Part shown: piece after piece, positions 19,012 to 28,006 of the stretch
Position numbering within the stretch: the first letter of the stretch is position 1
Layout of the letters: each line of letters starts with the position of its first letter
NCBI GenBank assembly: GCA_021790815.1
Contig: JAJYFT010000008.1
Coordinates: 1-42,438, forward strand
Length of the DNA: 42,438 bases
Reading direction: 5' to 3'
Source: Actinomycetes bacterium
Lineage (GTDB): Bacteria > Actinomycetota > Acidimicrobiia > Acidimicrobiales > JABEUL01
Position numbers and translations under genes: made by a program
The notes under the pieces: generated by a model
The model's input: the letters and a program-made list of their open reading frames with translations, nothing else
Database searches by the model: none
Told to the model about the DNA's origin: nothing

Positions 19012-19983
19012 TTGACAGTGGGGAATACTAGTAATTCAAAAAGGTTTAATGAGTTAATCTCAGTTCTTGAGTGGCTGCATCTTTTTGGGGGTGCAACTGT
19101 TGGTGAGATAGGAAGAGTATTTAATTTTCAACCTGATCATGTAGTAGAACTTTTAGAGCTTGCTTCATGCTGTGGTGTTACGCCATTTACGCCGGATTCA
19201 CTTTTGGAGGTTTGGATAGATTTTGATGATGATGGTGAAGACGACATTAAGGATGCGGTAGTCCACGCAAAGATGAGTGACTTTTTCGATCAACAAGAAA
19301 TTACCGAAGAACGTTTATCGTACATAGCTTCAGTTGCCAGAACTTTGTTACAGTTGCCAGGGTTAAATCCGGACGAACCTCTAATGACCGCACTTGAAAA
19401 ACTCAAGAAATTCTATCCAGCCCGTATTCTGGTTGACTTCAGCATACCGAAGGTAGTCAATCAAATCAATTCTTCTATTGATTTGAAAAGGCCGATCTGT
19501 TTGGAGTATTTTTCAAACTATGAAAATGAGTTTGTTGAAAAAGTAATTGTACCGCTCGACATTAAATTTTTAGATGGAAAATTGTATGTTGATGGATATG
19601 ATTTAGAAGAACGGATAAACAAACGTTTTAGAGCTGATCGTGTAATTGACGTTATTCAATTAGATGATACTGCAGTTACGTCAGACACTTTCCCTAACAC
19701 GCTAGACGAGGCGAAAGCATTTTCTGCTAACGAAAACAAATCTTTTGAAGTTGTTATTTTGATACCAAGCAAATCATCTTGGCTATTAGACGCTGTTGAA
19801 ATTAAAAATCTCGATCAAAGTGAAAACTCCAGCTTAAAAATTACTTTTGATGTAATGAGCGTGAAATGGCTTGAAAGGATACTGCTTTTGGCTGGACCCG
19901 GTACAAAAGTGTTAAGCCCAGCTTATCTACGAGATCTACCAGGGAAAACAGCGAAAAGATTACTTAAAAAGTACCAAGAGTAA
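19012..19983 (+). CDS. pafC: WYL-domain regulator, PafC-like
   Basis: RFNELISVLEWLHLFGGATVGEIGRVFNF...KRPICLEYFSNYENEFVEKVIVPLDIKFLDGKLYVDGYD; tandem with the PafB-like gene. Confidence 0.8.
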   Translation: MTVGNTSNSKRFNELISVLEWLHLFGGATVGEIGRVFNFQPDHVVELLELASCCGVTPFTPDSLLEVWIDFDDDGEDDIKDAVVHAKMSDFFDQQEITEERLSYIASVARTLLQLPGLNPDEPLMTALEKLKKFYPARILVDFSIPKVVNQINSSIDLKRPICLEYFSNYENEFVEKVIVPLDIKFLDGKLYVDGYDLEERINKRFRADRVIDVIQLDDTAVTSDTFPNTLDEAKAFSANENKSFEVVILIPSKSSWLLDAVEIKNLDQSENSSLKITFDVMSVKWLERILLLAGPGTKVLSPAYLRDLPGKTAKRLLKKYQE

Positions 19984-19993
19984 GTTTTATGTA

Positions 19994-20020
19994 TTAACAT
20001 GTAATGACATGATATATAAT
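19994..20020 (+). promoter_or_regulatory. Candidate promoter with embedded dyad for the relaxase gene (leaderless)
   Basis: TATAAT at 20015-20020, 8 nt before the ATG at 20029. TTAACA at 19994-19999 (15-nt spacing). Perfect dyad CATGT-aatg-ACATG at 19998-20011. Confidence 0.45.
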
Positions 20021-20028
20021 TAAAGATC

Positions 20029-21207
20029 ATGTTTAAAATTCAGGCATTCAGATCTGGCCACGAGCAGTATTACTTTCAAACTGCTAGTTATGGCAGAGTA
20101 AAAGGGATCGAGCCTGCAGGACTGTGGACTGAAGCTTCTGACAGGAACTTGGGTATTGAAGGGGAAGTTCGCCCAGATGAGTTCTCAAAGTTTTTAATGG
20201 GCATTCATCCGTACTCAGAGTCTGTATTAGATGAAAATGTTTCAAAGCGAAAGATAGCTACTTTTGATTTTATATTGTCTGCTCCAAAATCAGTGAGTTT
20301 AATTGGATTGATAGGAAGTAACGAAGTTGAAACGAAAGTATTTGAAGCCCATAGAAATGCAGTGAGAGAAACGATAAATTGGCTTGAATGCGATTTGGTT
20401 AAGGCGCGGCGGGGTTCGTCGAAAGAAAATATCAGAGTTAATATCTCCGGTCTTTATGGTGCTCAATTTCTCCATAGAACTTCTAGAATGAATGATCCAC
20501 ATCTTCATTCTCATGTAGTAATCGCTAATATGGTGAGGGGACCCGACGGATATTTTAGTGGTGCAGACATGAGAAATGTGTTCTCTCTAAGCACCAATAT
20601 CGGCTCGAGATATCAGTCACTATTACGAAATGAATTGACAAAAACTCTTAATTTGAACTGGGACAGATATAGAAATGGTGTAGCTGATGTTTGTGGTGTT
20701 TCCCAAGAGGCAATCGAATTATTTTCAAAAAGATCTCAATACTTAAAGTCTTTCGCAATTAGAGATGGTTTCGATGCTTCGACTGTTGCAAAACCTGAAA
20801 AAGATTTGACTGTATCGGTAGATTCACTGAAGTCTATTTGGAGAGAACAAGCAACACATATAGGGCTTTCAATAGATAAAGTACTAAGAGATAGTTACAA
20901 AAATGTTGGCTTTGAAAAAGGTGTACCTGATTACATAAAAAGCGAAATTGGTGAAATGCCAAAAGGTTCAGAAAGTTTTAATAACTGGGCAAAACTGCGA
21001 AACTCAATTGAAAATTATAGAGAAAAATGGAACATAAATGATAAATTCCGTGCGCTAGGCAAAAGTAAAATAGAGCTTTCTCAACTGAAAAATGTCCAAA
21101 CTTTGCGACTCAGTAATGTTGACGCCCTCGAAAAGCAAATATACGCATTTAACAGGGGATATTCACGTTCTTTAGACAAGAAACGCTCACTTGAAATTTC
21201 TCTTTAA
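20029..21207 (+). CDS. MobF/TrwC-type relaxase domain protein (no helicase domain)
   Basis: EQYYFQTASYG (N-terminal YY), FDFILSAPKSVSLIGLIG, DPHLHSHVVIANMV (HxHxH metal triad at 20500-20514). ORF ends at 392 aa. Confidence 0.88.
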   Translation: MFKIQAFRSGHEQYYFQTASYGRVKGIEPAGLWTEASDRNLGIEGEVRPDEFSKFLMGIHPYSESVLDENVSKRKIATFDFILSAPKSVSLIGLIGSNEVETKVFEAHRNAVRETINWLECDLVKARRGSSKENIRVNISGLYGAQFLHRTSRMNDPHLHSHVVIANMVRGPDGYFSGADMRNVFSLSTNIGSRYQSLLRNELTKTLNLNWDRYRNGVADVCGVSQEAIELFSKRSQYLKSFAIRDGFDASTVAKPEKDLTVSVDSLKSIWREQATHIGLSIDKVLRDSYKNVGFEKGVPDYIKSEIGEMPKGSESFNNWAKLRNSIENYREKWNINDKFRALGKSKIELSQLKNVQTLRLSNVDALEKQIYAFNRGYSRSLDKKRSLEISL

Positions 21208-21287
21208 AAAATATTTACCCCTAAATACTTGACCTAGAGCGAAAAAAGCTCTTTTATGGTAAGAAATGAAACCACGAGGAGGTGGCG

Positions 21288-21647
21288 GTGAATAAGACAG
21301 AGCTCGCAGGAGCTATTAGTAGTAAAAGCGGGTTAACCCGGAAACAGGCAAGCGAAGCGTTGGAGGCAACTCTAGGCGCGATCATGACTGAAATTAAAAA
21401 GGGTGAGAAGGTGATGATTCCAGGTTTTGGAACGTATCATCCCGTTTCACGACCGGCCAGAATGGGACGCAACCCAAGAACTGGAGAGCCACAGAAAATT
21501 GCGGCCTCTAAGAGTGTAAGGTTTGCTGTTGGAAGTTCGTTCAAAGAGCTACTCAACTCAAAGAGTGCAGCAAAGAAAGCTCCAGCAAAGAAAGCTCCAG
21601 CAAAGAAAGCTCCAGCAAAGAAAGCAGCTGCTAAGAAGAAAAAGTAA
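21288..21647 (+). CDS. hupB: HU family DNA-binding protein with Lys/Ala/Pro C-terminal tail
   Basis: NKTELAGAISSKSGLTRKQASEALEATLGAI...GFGTYHPVSRPARMGRNPRTGEP; KKAPAKKAPAKKAPAKKAAAKKKK tail. AGGAGG at 21277-21282 supports GTG 21288. Confidence 0.95.
   Translation: MNKTELAGAISSKSGLTRKQASEALEATLGAIMTEIKKGEKVMIPGFGTYHPVSRPARMGRNPRTGEPQKIAASKSVRFAVGSSFKELLNSKSAAKKAPAKKAPAKKAPAKKAAAKKKK
21570..21625 (+). repeat. 15-bp tandem repeat GCAAAGAAAGCTCCA (3 perfect copies plus partial)
   Basis: Copies at 21570, 21585, 21600; partial copy at 21615. Encodes AKKAP. Confidence 0.95.
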
Positions 21648-21671
21648 GCTTAAAATTTAAGCTTTGAATTG

Positions 21672-21705
21672 AGCCTGTCCTGAGACTTTCAGGGCAGGCT
21701 TTATT
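21672..21705 (+). terminator. Rho-independent terminator of the HU gene
   Basis: AGCCTGTCCTGAGACTTTCAGGGCAGGCTTTATTTT: 12-bp stem (one T.G pair) followed by a T-rich tract. Confidence 0.85.
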
Positions 21706-21738
21706 TTAATTAGATTTAATCATTGCTAACTTTAAACT

Positions 21739-22452
21739 TTACAAATGCGACAACTTTTTAAAACTTTCACATGGGTAGCGTCGGTCCGAATTTTCAAGAG
21801 CAATGTGTTTAACCCAATCTGAAAATTTTTTAATTTCAGAGTTTAAGTCATTATTGGCTTTAATGTCCATAGTACTTACGTGTTGGCTTTTATGTTCAAG
21901 CAGTGCTGATATTTTAATATCAATACTTTGACTTATATCTTCGAAATGATCTGGCTCATCAGCTTCAAAAAGAAAAAGCAACTCTGGTCTAAAAGGTGCC
22001 AAATTGAGATCTCTGTAAAACAAGTGATCTCTTGCAGCAACGATGGCAGAGATTACCAGCCATCCAGCTACTCTGTGATCAGGATGTAAACGGTACCGTT
22101 TCCACGGGTCATGCGTAAGCACCACTTCCGGTTTAATCTCTCTAATCCACTTGCAAATCTCCTTAACATTTTCACGGCTTTCCTCAAGTTCTCCGTCAAT
22201 CGCATCGAGGAAAAGTACTTCGTGTGCCTGAAACAGTTTTGCTGAATTAAGTTGTTCAGTTTTTCGAAGTCTTATTAGATCGATTTGATCAATATTTTGT
22301 TCCCATGATCCTTTAGATCCATCAGTGAGAACTCCAAAGAAGATTTTTGTACCGAGACTAGCCCACTTAGAAAGTGTGCCTCCAGCGTTGAATTCAATGT
22401 CATCTGGGTGCGCTCCAATTGCAAGGGCAGATTTTGGGAAGTAGTCATTCAT
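21739..22452 (-). CDS. PIG-L family deacetylase (LmbE-like)
   Basis: ALAIGAHPDDIEFNAGGTLSKW, VVLTHDPWKRYRLHPDHR. Confidence 0.93.
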   Translation of the reverse strand: MNDYFPKSALAIGAHPDDIEFNAGGTLSKWASLGTKIFFGVLTDGSKGSWEQNIDQIDLIRLRKTEQLNSAKLFQAHEVLFLDAIDGELEESRENVKEICKWIREIKPEVVLTHDPWKRYRLHPDHRVAGWLVISAIVAARDHLFYRDLNLAPFRPELLFLFEADEPDHFEDISQSIDIKISALLEHKSQHVSTMDIKANNDLNSEIKKFSDWVKHIALENSDRRYPCESFKKLSHL

Positions 22453-23074
22453 AAGTAGTATCCTTTAAGTACTTTAAGTCTGCTTCAGTGTCAACGTCGA
22501 ATGAGAATGGTGAATTTTCAATGATAGTTATGTTTGCTCCGAGGTCAAGAGCAGTTTTAACATGTTTTTTGAATGAATGTACTCCATACTGAAATTTGAA
22601 GTTCAGGTTTAAAGGGAATGACAGAACATTGGTACCATCCTTGTATCTGTCTGGCACTACGAATATTTCATCTTTGAAAAATTTTGATGATTCAATAATG
22701 GGAAATGTATAGTTAGATAGCGGCAAAGCAAGATCGCCGTGCACAACGGTTGCTCTTTTAAGTCCAATATCAAGCAACTTGTTACTTGCCACAGTAATCG
22801 AACTATTAAGATCGGTACAATTGACACTAATAAAATCAATGCCTTCGTTCTCTGCCCATACCATCACCGCTTTGTCTTCAGTGATTATTTTCAGTTGGTG
22901 AGGTTGAATGGACAAAACTGTGTTTTTGAGTAAAGTTTTTGTTAAATCGTACCTATCTCCATCAGTAAATAAATGCTTTAGCCGATGTTTTCCTTGCGCA
23001 AATCCTTTAACAGGTATTAAGAAAATATGAGAGTCGTCAGGAACTGATGTTAAATCTGTAGTTTGTGTAGACAT
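22445..23074 (-). CDS. cofC: 2-phospholactate/PEP guanylyltransferase, CofC/FbiD-like (F420 biosynthesis)
   Basis: FLIPVKGFAQGKHRLKHLF...VVHGDLALPLSN, VVPDRYKDGTNVLSFP, DVDTEADL. Confidence 0.88.
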   Translation of the reverse strand: MSTQTTDLTSVPDDSHIFLIPVKGFAQGKHRLKHLFTDGDRYDLTKTLLKNTVLSIQPHQLKIITEDKAVMVWAENEGIDFISVNCTDLNSSITVASNKLLDIGLKRATVVHGDLALPLSNYTFPIIESSKFFKDEIFVVPDRYKDGTNVLSFPLNLNFKFQYGVHSFKKHVKTALDLGANITIIENSPFSFDVDTEADLKYLKDTTYE

Positions 23075-23245
23075 GTTAATGTACTCATTATAATTAAAGT
23101 ACTTAGCTCTGTAGCAAGTTTGATAAAGTGAGGTAACTAAACTTGTAATATCACCAGACTCAGAAATGTTGATTTATTACAATGTTGAGTAACTAATTTC
23201 ACTTAAAAACTAGGATAAGATGTCGAGAATATTGGAAGTTCAAAA

Positions 23246-24520
23246 ATGGAATATGACGTTAGCAAGTCTGAAAAAGCAGAAGAGCATTGGAAATCTATTG
23301 TAGGGGAATCTGTCGAACACCCTCCTTCGTTGGATTATGTAAAAAATCTACTTAATAACGCTGGTCTCAGTGATGAGGAAATAGCTTTAGCGGAACGTGA
23401 AGATAAGCTGACTCTTCTTGTCATAGAACACCTAATGGTTGGGAAAAGCAAAGCTATGACTGAAGAAGAACTTCTGCAAAAGACCGGTTTAGACCAAGAC
23501 CTTGCAAGAAGATTTTGGAGAGCGTTGGGATTTCCAGAGGTAAGTCCATATGACTATGTTTTTACTGACTTCGATGTTGAAGTAATAAATGCTATGCGTT
23601 CCTTAATAGGTTTAGGGGTAGCGGATGAAGATCGAGCAATTCAAATTGCAAGGGTGATTGGATCAAGTGTCGCGCGAATTGCTGAAGCTGAAGTAACTAT
23701 GTCGCAGGCTCTTATGACTGAAGATTTGGGTACAGAATCAGCAGTATTACTTGCTGTTGCTTTTGAAGCGTTACTTCCAAAATTGGCGATGGTTTTAGAG
23801 TATGCATGGAGGAGACACCTTCAGGCTGCCGCAAGGAGAGCTTGGTCGAATCGACAACAAAACGATGAATTTGGCCCAGTGGATTTAGCAGTTGGCTTTG
23901 CGGATATGGTTGGGTTTACGTACTTAGCTCAGCAACTTGATGAAGTTCAGTTAGCTGAAATAGTAACTAGATTTGAGACTGTGGCTCACGACACCATTGT
24001 AAGTGGTGGGGGTCGAATAGTAAAGATGATTGGCGATGAAGCAATGTTTGTGATTGAAAATATTGGAGACGCTGCTTCAATTGCTCTGAACTTGGCCGCT
24101 GCTTATGCGGATGACGATTTACTCTCAGACGTAAGGGTAGGCATGGCTTTTGGCCCAGTTCTTGCTTGGGATGGTGACTATTTTGGGAGTATTGTAAATA
24201 AAGCTAGCAGAATAGTCAATTTAGCAAATCCTGGTTCGGTTCTGGTGTCTGGTGAGTTTTACAGCGCCCTCCATGAAGATGATCGATTTGTTTTTCGCCC
24301 GCTTAGGCCGAGGGTACTAAAAGATATTGGACGAACCGAGCTTTGGTCTATGGCTTATGCGGGCAGTGACAGTGACGATGCAAATAGGAGAATGGGAGTT
24401 AGATGGCGGAAAATCACCGAAGTTTTACGTGATCTTGATGAATTACGTGAGCACGGCCAGCGACTTGTTATAGGTTCCCTCCAACCTGACAGTGACAATA
24501 GTCCAAGGGGACAGGTTTAG
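23246..24520 (+). CDS. Class III adenylate/guanylate cyclase with Rv1264-like N-terminal regulatory domain
   Basis: LLQKTGLDQDLARRFWRALGFPEV; VGFADMVGFTYLAQQL, GGRIVKMIGDEAMFV, GDYFGSIVNKASRIVNLANPGSVLVS. Confidence 0.92.
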   Translation: MEYDVSKSEKAEEHWKSIVGESVEHPPSLDYVKNLLNNAGLSDEEIALAEREDKLTLLVIEHLMVGKSKAMTEEELLQKTGLDQDLARRFWRALGFPEVSPYDYVFTDFDVEVINAMRSLIGLGVADEDRAIQIARVIGSSVARIAEAEVTMSQALMTEDLGTESAVLLAVAFEALLPKLAMVLEYAWRRHLQAAARRAWSNRQQNDEFGPVDLAVGFADMVGFTYLAQQLDEVQLAEIVTRFETVAHDTIVSGGGRIVKMIGDEAMFVIENIGDAASIALNLAAAYADDDLLSDVRVGMAFGPVLAWDGDYFGSIVNKASRIVNLANPGSVLVSGEFYSALHEDDRFVFRPLRPRVLKDIGRTELWSMAYAGSDSDDANRRMGVRWRKITEVLRDLDELREHGQRLVIGSLQPDSDNSPRGQV

Positions 24521-27142
24521 CGCATTATTGAAGGCGTAGAGAGGCTTACCTGCTAAATCTATTACATATCCGCTATGGGTCCCAAAGTCTGCAGTTACTT
24601 GTGCATCAGTCGGATTAAATATTCGGATTTCAATATTTCCTGAAACCCGTCTAATTGACGAAACTTCAACACCGGAAATTGATAGGTAGTGCCCAGTTGG
24701 GGGTAGAGTTCCCATTCCTCTTGAAATTGCGCAAATTAGTGGGTTCAAGAAGTTGTCTGCTAATACGTACGGATTATTTTCTCCAACGCTTATGGCGTAG
24801 TGTGAGGTTATGTAGCCTTCAAGCTGAGGTCCTTTAACCGGGATAGGTGGCCCTGCTGATAATGGTCTGTAGGTCATCGTGATTTGGCTTAACATGCCAG
24901 TGCATCTTGCAATTGTGAGTGCAATTTCATTAGCTTCGTTTGGTCTGTTAGAAGAGATTCCTACCATTTCATATTCACTAACTCCACGGTGAACAATAGT
25001 GAGGTTAGATGCAGTTACAAAACGAAGTGAAGGGAATGTTGGTAAACCTCTTTCGCTTATGCCACCTTCAGCCTGCAGTCCTCTCGTTACAACTCCAAAT
25101 GCTGTTTCTGATTGTGAGTATGCGGAGGGAAACGGAAGTGGAAAATGAGCACGAAGCCTATGGTCTTTGGCCATATTTTTAAATGAAGTAGTGATCCTTA
25201 TGATGTTCTCTAATGTTCTAAGTTCAAGTCGGGAAGTTATTTCAGTTTCAAGGGTTCCAACTCGTGATCGAGACGCTGAATCAATATGAGAAGGGAATTC
25301 ATAAGTTCTAATTACGTCTACAATTGCCCTAACTGGACCTTGCTCAATTACGTTTATTTCTACAGAAATTGGTGTATCGACTATTTTGTCATTGTCTGGT
25401 GGAGAATAGTTGTAAGTGTCTCCATGATCTCCCATGTCTACGAGTCTGTTCATGCCGCTTACCCCGTTTAAAGTGAAGGTTCCACTTGTCTTGTCAATAA
25501 GAGTTTCGACCGTTAAGTTCTTTAGAATAATATTTTCATCGGTTACTTCAGTACTTACTGGGTCAATTAAATCCCTTTCATTCCAGCTTAAGTATCCATA
25601 ACCTGGAACATCATTGACAAATCCTAAGAGTCTCATTTCATTTGGCCCTTCAAGCTTTACGTGGACCATACTATTTGGATGTAGTGATAGAAGTGCCGCA
25701 ATATCTCTCTTTGCCGCATCGGCTGAAAATGATGGATTTAACTCGGGTGACGTCTTAATTAGAATTTCGATATTATTATCTACTACTTTTGACATAACTC
25801 CAGCAATGAATGTATGGTCGTCAATTGATTGGCCGTTGAGCTGAACTAATATTGCCGATACTTCAGCAGCTGTCAGCACGAGTTCAGTTCCGTCCATAGC
25901 GCTTCCAGTTTTAAAGAGCAACTGTGTACCGGGAGGAGGGACTGTACCAGGAAGCATGAATTCAATTATGCCCGAACGTTGACGGTTGGACATGTTGAGG
26001 GCCACAGGTCCCTCGTGGGACAGATTATTGGTGAACTCAGAAATAATGTTTGTGCTAATTCCCGTAGCAATTTGTTGAGTTTCTTTAAATCGGACGAGAA
26101 CTTGATCAACGACGTCATCTACCGAGCAGGCACAAATTGAATCGTGTGCTGAGTTTAATATCATATTTTTCCATGCAATATCCAGAAGAGACTCAGGATA
26201 TTTATCGGGATCTGCAAATATGCTACTTAGGGGTTCAGCTAGTTTTTCAAGCGCAAATTCAGCATTAAACGCATTTAACCTTACGTCAACCCGGTTAGAT
26301 GTTACGCCCATAAGAAGGTTAGAGCGCCATCCAGATCTAAGTTCTCCTTTAAACGCAGGTAGGTTAGTTTTAGGCGAGTGTTCAATAGCTTCGGACAAAC
26401 TTACGATTGAAAATTCATATTCATCTTGAGTCTCGTTGGCTTCCTTGACAACTTGGCCTAACCATGGTTGGGGCTTTTGGTGGTCAGTGCCGTTCATCAA
26501 CAAAATGCTTTCGTTGTTTTCTTTTGTTAAGAAATCAGTTTCTTGGGTAAAGCCTTTTACACGAGCGATAAGCGATTCTGCATCGTCTGGCAGCCCAGCT
26601 CCGTTGCCGTATCCCATTGGAAGAAATTCCGTAACAACAGATGAACCATCTAATGAAACCCAATTGAATGTTCGTCTGTCTACCTGTGACGGTACACCTC
26701 TCCAAACCACGGCGTGACTAAGTCCAGCAAGTTTGAGAATTTGTGGCATTTGAGCAATGTGACCAAACATGTCTGGCAGGTATCCAATTTTCATGGCACC
26801 ACCAAATTCTTGAGCCTTCTTCATTCCAAGTTGAAGATCCCTGATTATTGTTTCTCCAGACACTAAGAACTCGTCTAGGAGTATGTACCAAGGTCCCATG
26901 CTTACTCTGCCCTCTAAAGCAAGACTTTTTATCCGATCACGATCGTTCGGTCTTACTTCAAGATAATCGTCAATAACTGCCATTTGGCCGTCTACAAGGA
27001 AATGCCTATAGGACGGGCAGTTTTCTAAAAGAGGCAGTAGATCGTCAAATAAATCGACTAACCTGAGTCTAAAAGATTGAAAAGGTGAGTACCACTCACG
27101 GTCCCAATGAGTGTGGGGAACTATAAAAACTTGACGACGCAT
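24443..27142 (-). CDS. Alpha-mannosidase, glycoside hydrolase family 38
   Basis: VPHTHWDREWYSPFQSFR, IGYLPDMFGHIAQMPQIL, NSAHDSICACSVDDVVDQV, C-terminal LSPWTIVTVRL. Confidence 0.94.
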   Translation of the reverse strand: MRRQVFIVPHTHWDREWYSPFQSFRLRLVDLFDDLLPLLENCPSYRHFLVDGQMAVIDDYLEVRPNDRDRIKSLALEGRVSMGPWYILLDEFLVSGETIIRDLQLGMKKAQEFGGAMKIGYLPDMFGHIAQMPQILKLAGLSHAVVWRGVPSQVDRRTFNWVSLDGSSVVTEFLPMGYGNGAGLPDDAESLIARVKGFTQETDFLTKENNESILLMNGTDHQKPQPWLGQVVKEANETQDEYEFSIVSLSEAIEHSPKTNLPAFKGELRSGWRSNLLMGVTSNRVDVRLNAFNAEFALEKLAEPLSSIFADPDKYPESLLDIAWKNMILNSAHDSICACSVDDVVDQVLVRFKETQQIATGISTNIISEFTNNLSHEGPVALNMSNRQRSGIIEFMLPGTVPPPGTQLLFKTGSAMDGTELVLTAAEVSAILVQLNGQSIDDHTFIAGVMSKVVDNNIEILIKTSPELNPSFSADAAKRDIAALLSLHPNSMVHVKLEGPNEMRLLGFVNDVPGYGYLSWNERDLIDPVSTEVTDENIILKNLTVETLIDKTSGTFTLNGVSGMNRLVDMGDHGDTYNYSPPDNDKIVDTPISVEINVIEQGPVRAIVDVIRTYEFPSHIDSASRSRVGTLETEITSRLELRTLENIIRITTSFKNMAKDHRLRAHFPLPFPSAYSQSETAFGVVTRGLQAEGGISERGLPTFPSLRFVTASNLTIVHRGVSEYEMVGISSNRPNEANEIALTIARCTGMLSQITMTYRPLSAGPPIPVKGPQLEGYITSHYAISVGENNPYVLADNFLNPLICAISRGMGTLPPTGHYLSISGVEVSSIRRVSGNIEIRIFNPTDAQVTADFGTHSGYVIDLAGKPLYAFNNALNLSPWTIVTVRLEGTYNKSLAVLT

Positions 27143-27236
27143 ACTTGAAGATTACAATTAATTTTGATACCAATCAATAAAATAAGCAAAAATGGTATAA
27201 ACAAATTCTAGGTACATGTGATGAAAGGCAGGTATT

Positions 27237-27653
27237 ATGTTGGTAGCGTTTGGTTCCGATGAAAGGTGCCCCACTTCCGAATTCGTACTTAAATGTTTAA
27301 TGAAACAGTATGACGTAGATGTATTAGCTCATGGCGAACATTGGATTGAGGTTGGATTTCGCCTGGGTCGCTTTGTTTCAAGCTATCCCGATTCGTTTGG
27401 TGTGGGCTTGTGTTGGACAGGTACTGGTGTTTCTATTGCTGCAAACAAAGTAAAAGGTGCCAGAGCAGCACTTTGTTTCGATTCTGAGACTGCGCATGGA
27501 GCAAGGAAATGGAATAACGCAAATATTTTAGCTATGAGCATTAGGCAGGTTGGATATGGAACGTGTGAAGAAATAATTGAAACATTCTTTGCTTCAATGC
27601 CAGACCCCGATCAACTTAATGAACTAAATAGATTAGATATAGTGACAAACTGA
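27237..27653 (+). CDS. RpiB/LacA/LacB family sugar-phosphate isomerase-like protein
   Basis: CWTGTGVSIAANKVKGARAALCFDSETAHGARKWNNANILAMSIRQVG matches the RpiB core; N-terminal GSD present. Confidence 0.82.
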   Translation: MLVAFGSDERCPTSEFVLKCLMKQYDVDVLAHGEHWIEVGFRLGRFVSSYPDSFGVGLCWTGTGVSIAANKVKGARAALCFDSETAHGARKWNNANILAMSIRQVGYGTCEEIIETFFASMPDPDQLNELNRLDIVTN

Positions 27654-27676
27654 CGCAACAGTATTAAGATGTAAGA

Positions 27677-27964
27677 ATGGCAACATATCTTATGCTATCA
27701 ACGTTAGGACCCGATGGGGCAGCCAGGCTTCGTGACAATCCGCAGAGGTTACTTGAAGTAAACGACGAAGTGGAATCAATGGGAGTAAAAGTAATTGCTC
27801 AGTATGCGCTACTTGGGCAGTATGACTTTTGTACTGTTTTAGAAGCTCCGGATGAGTCTGTTATGGCGCGGGTAGCCGTAACCTTAGGGGCCAGAGGGAC
27901 ACTGAAGACACTTACTCTCACTGCTATGCCGATAGGTGAATTTATATCTTCTCTGAAGGGATGA
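27677..27964 (+). CDS. GYD domain protein
   Basis: YLMLSTLGPDGAARLRDNPQRLLEVNDEVESMGVKVIAQYALLGQYDFCTVLEAPD. Confidence 0.85.
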   Translation: MATYLMLSTLGPDGAARLRDNPQRLLEVNDEVESMGVKVIAQYALLGQYDFCTVLEAPDESVMARVAVTLGARGTLKTLTLTAMPIGEFISSLKG

Positions 27965-28006
27965 GTATTTTCCGAAAGTGTGAATGGGAGTACGTGATAA
28001 TGAAAA

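Noticed and set aside
20029-21207. Relaxase as evidence of an integrated conjugative element
   Set aside because: No integrase, coupling protein, T4SS, att repeats or tRNA target seen on either side in this window.
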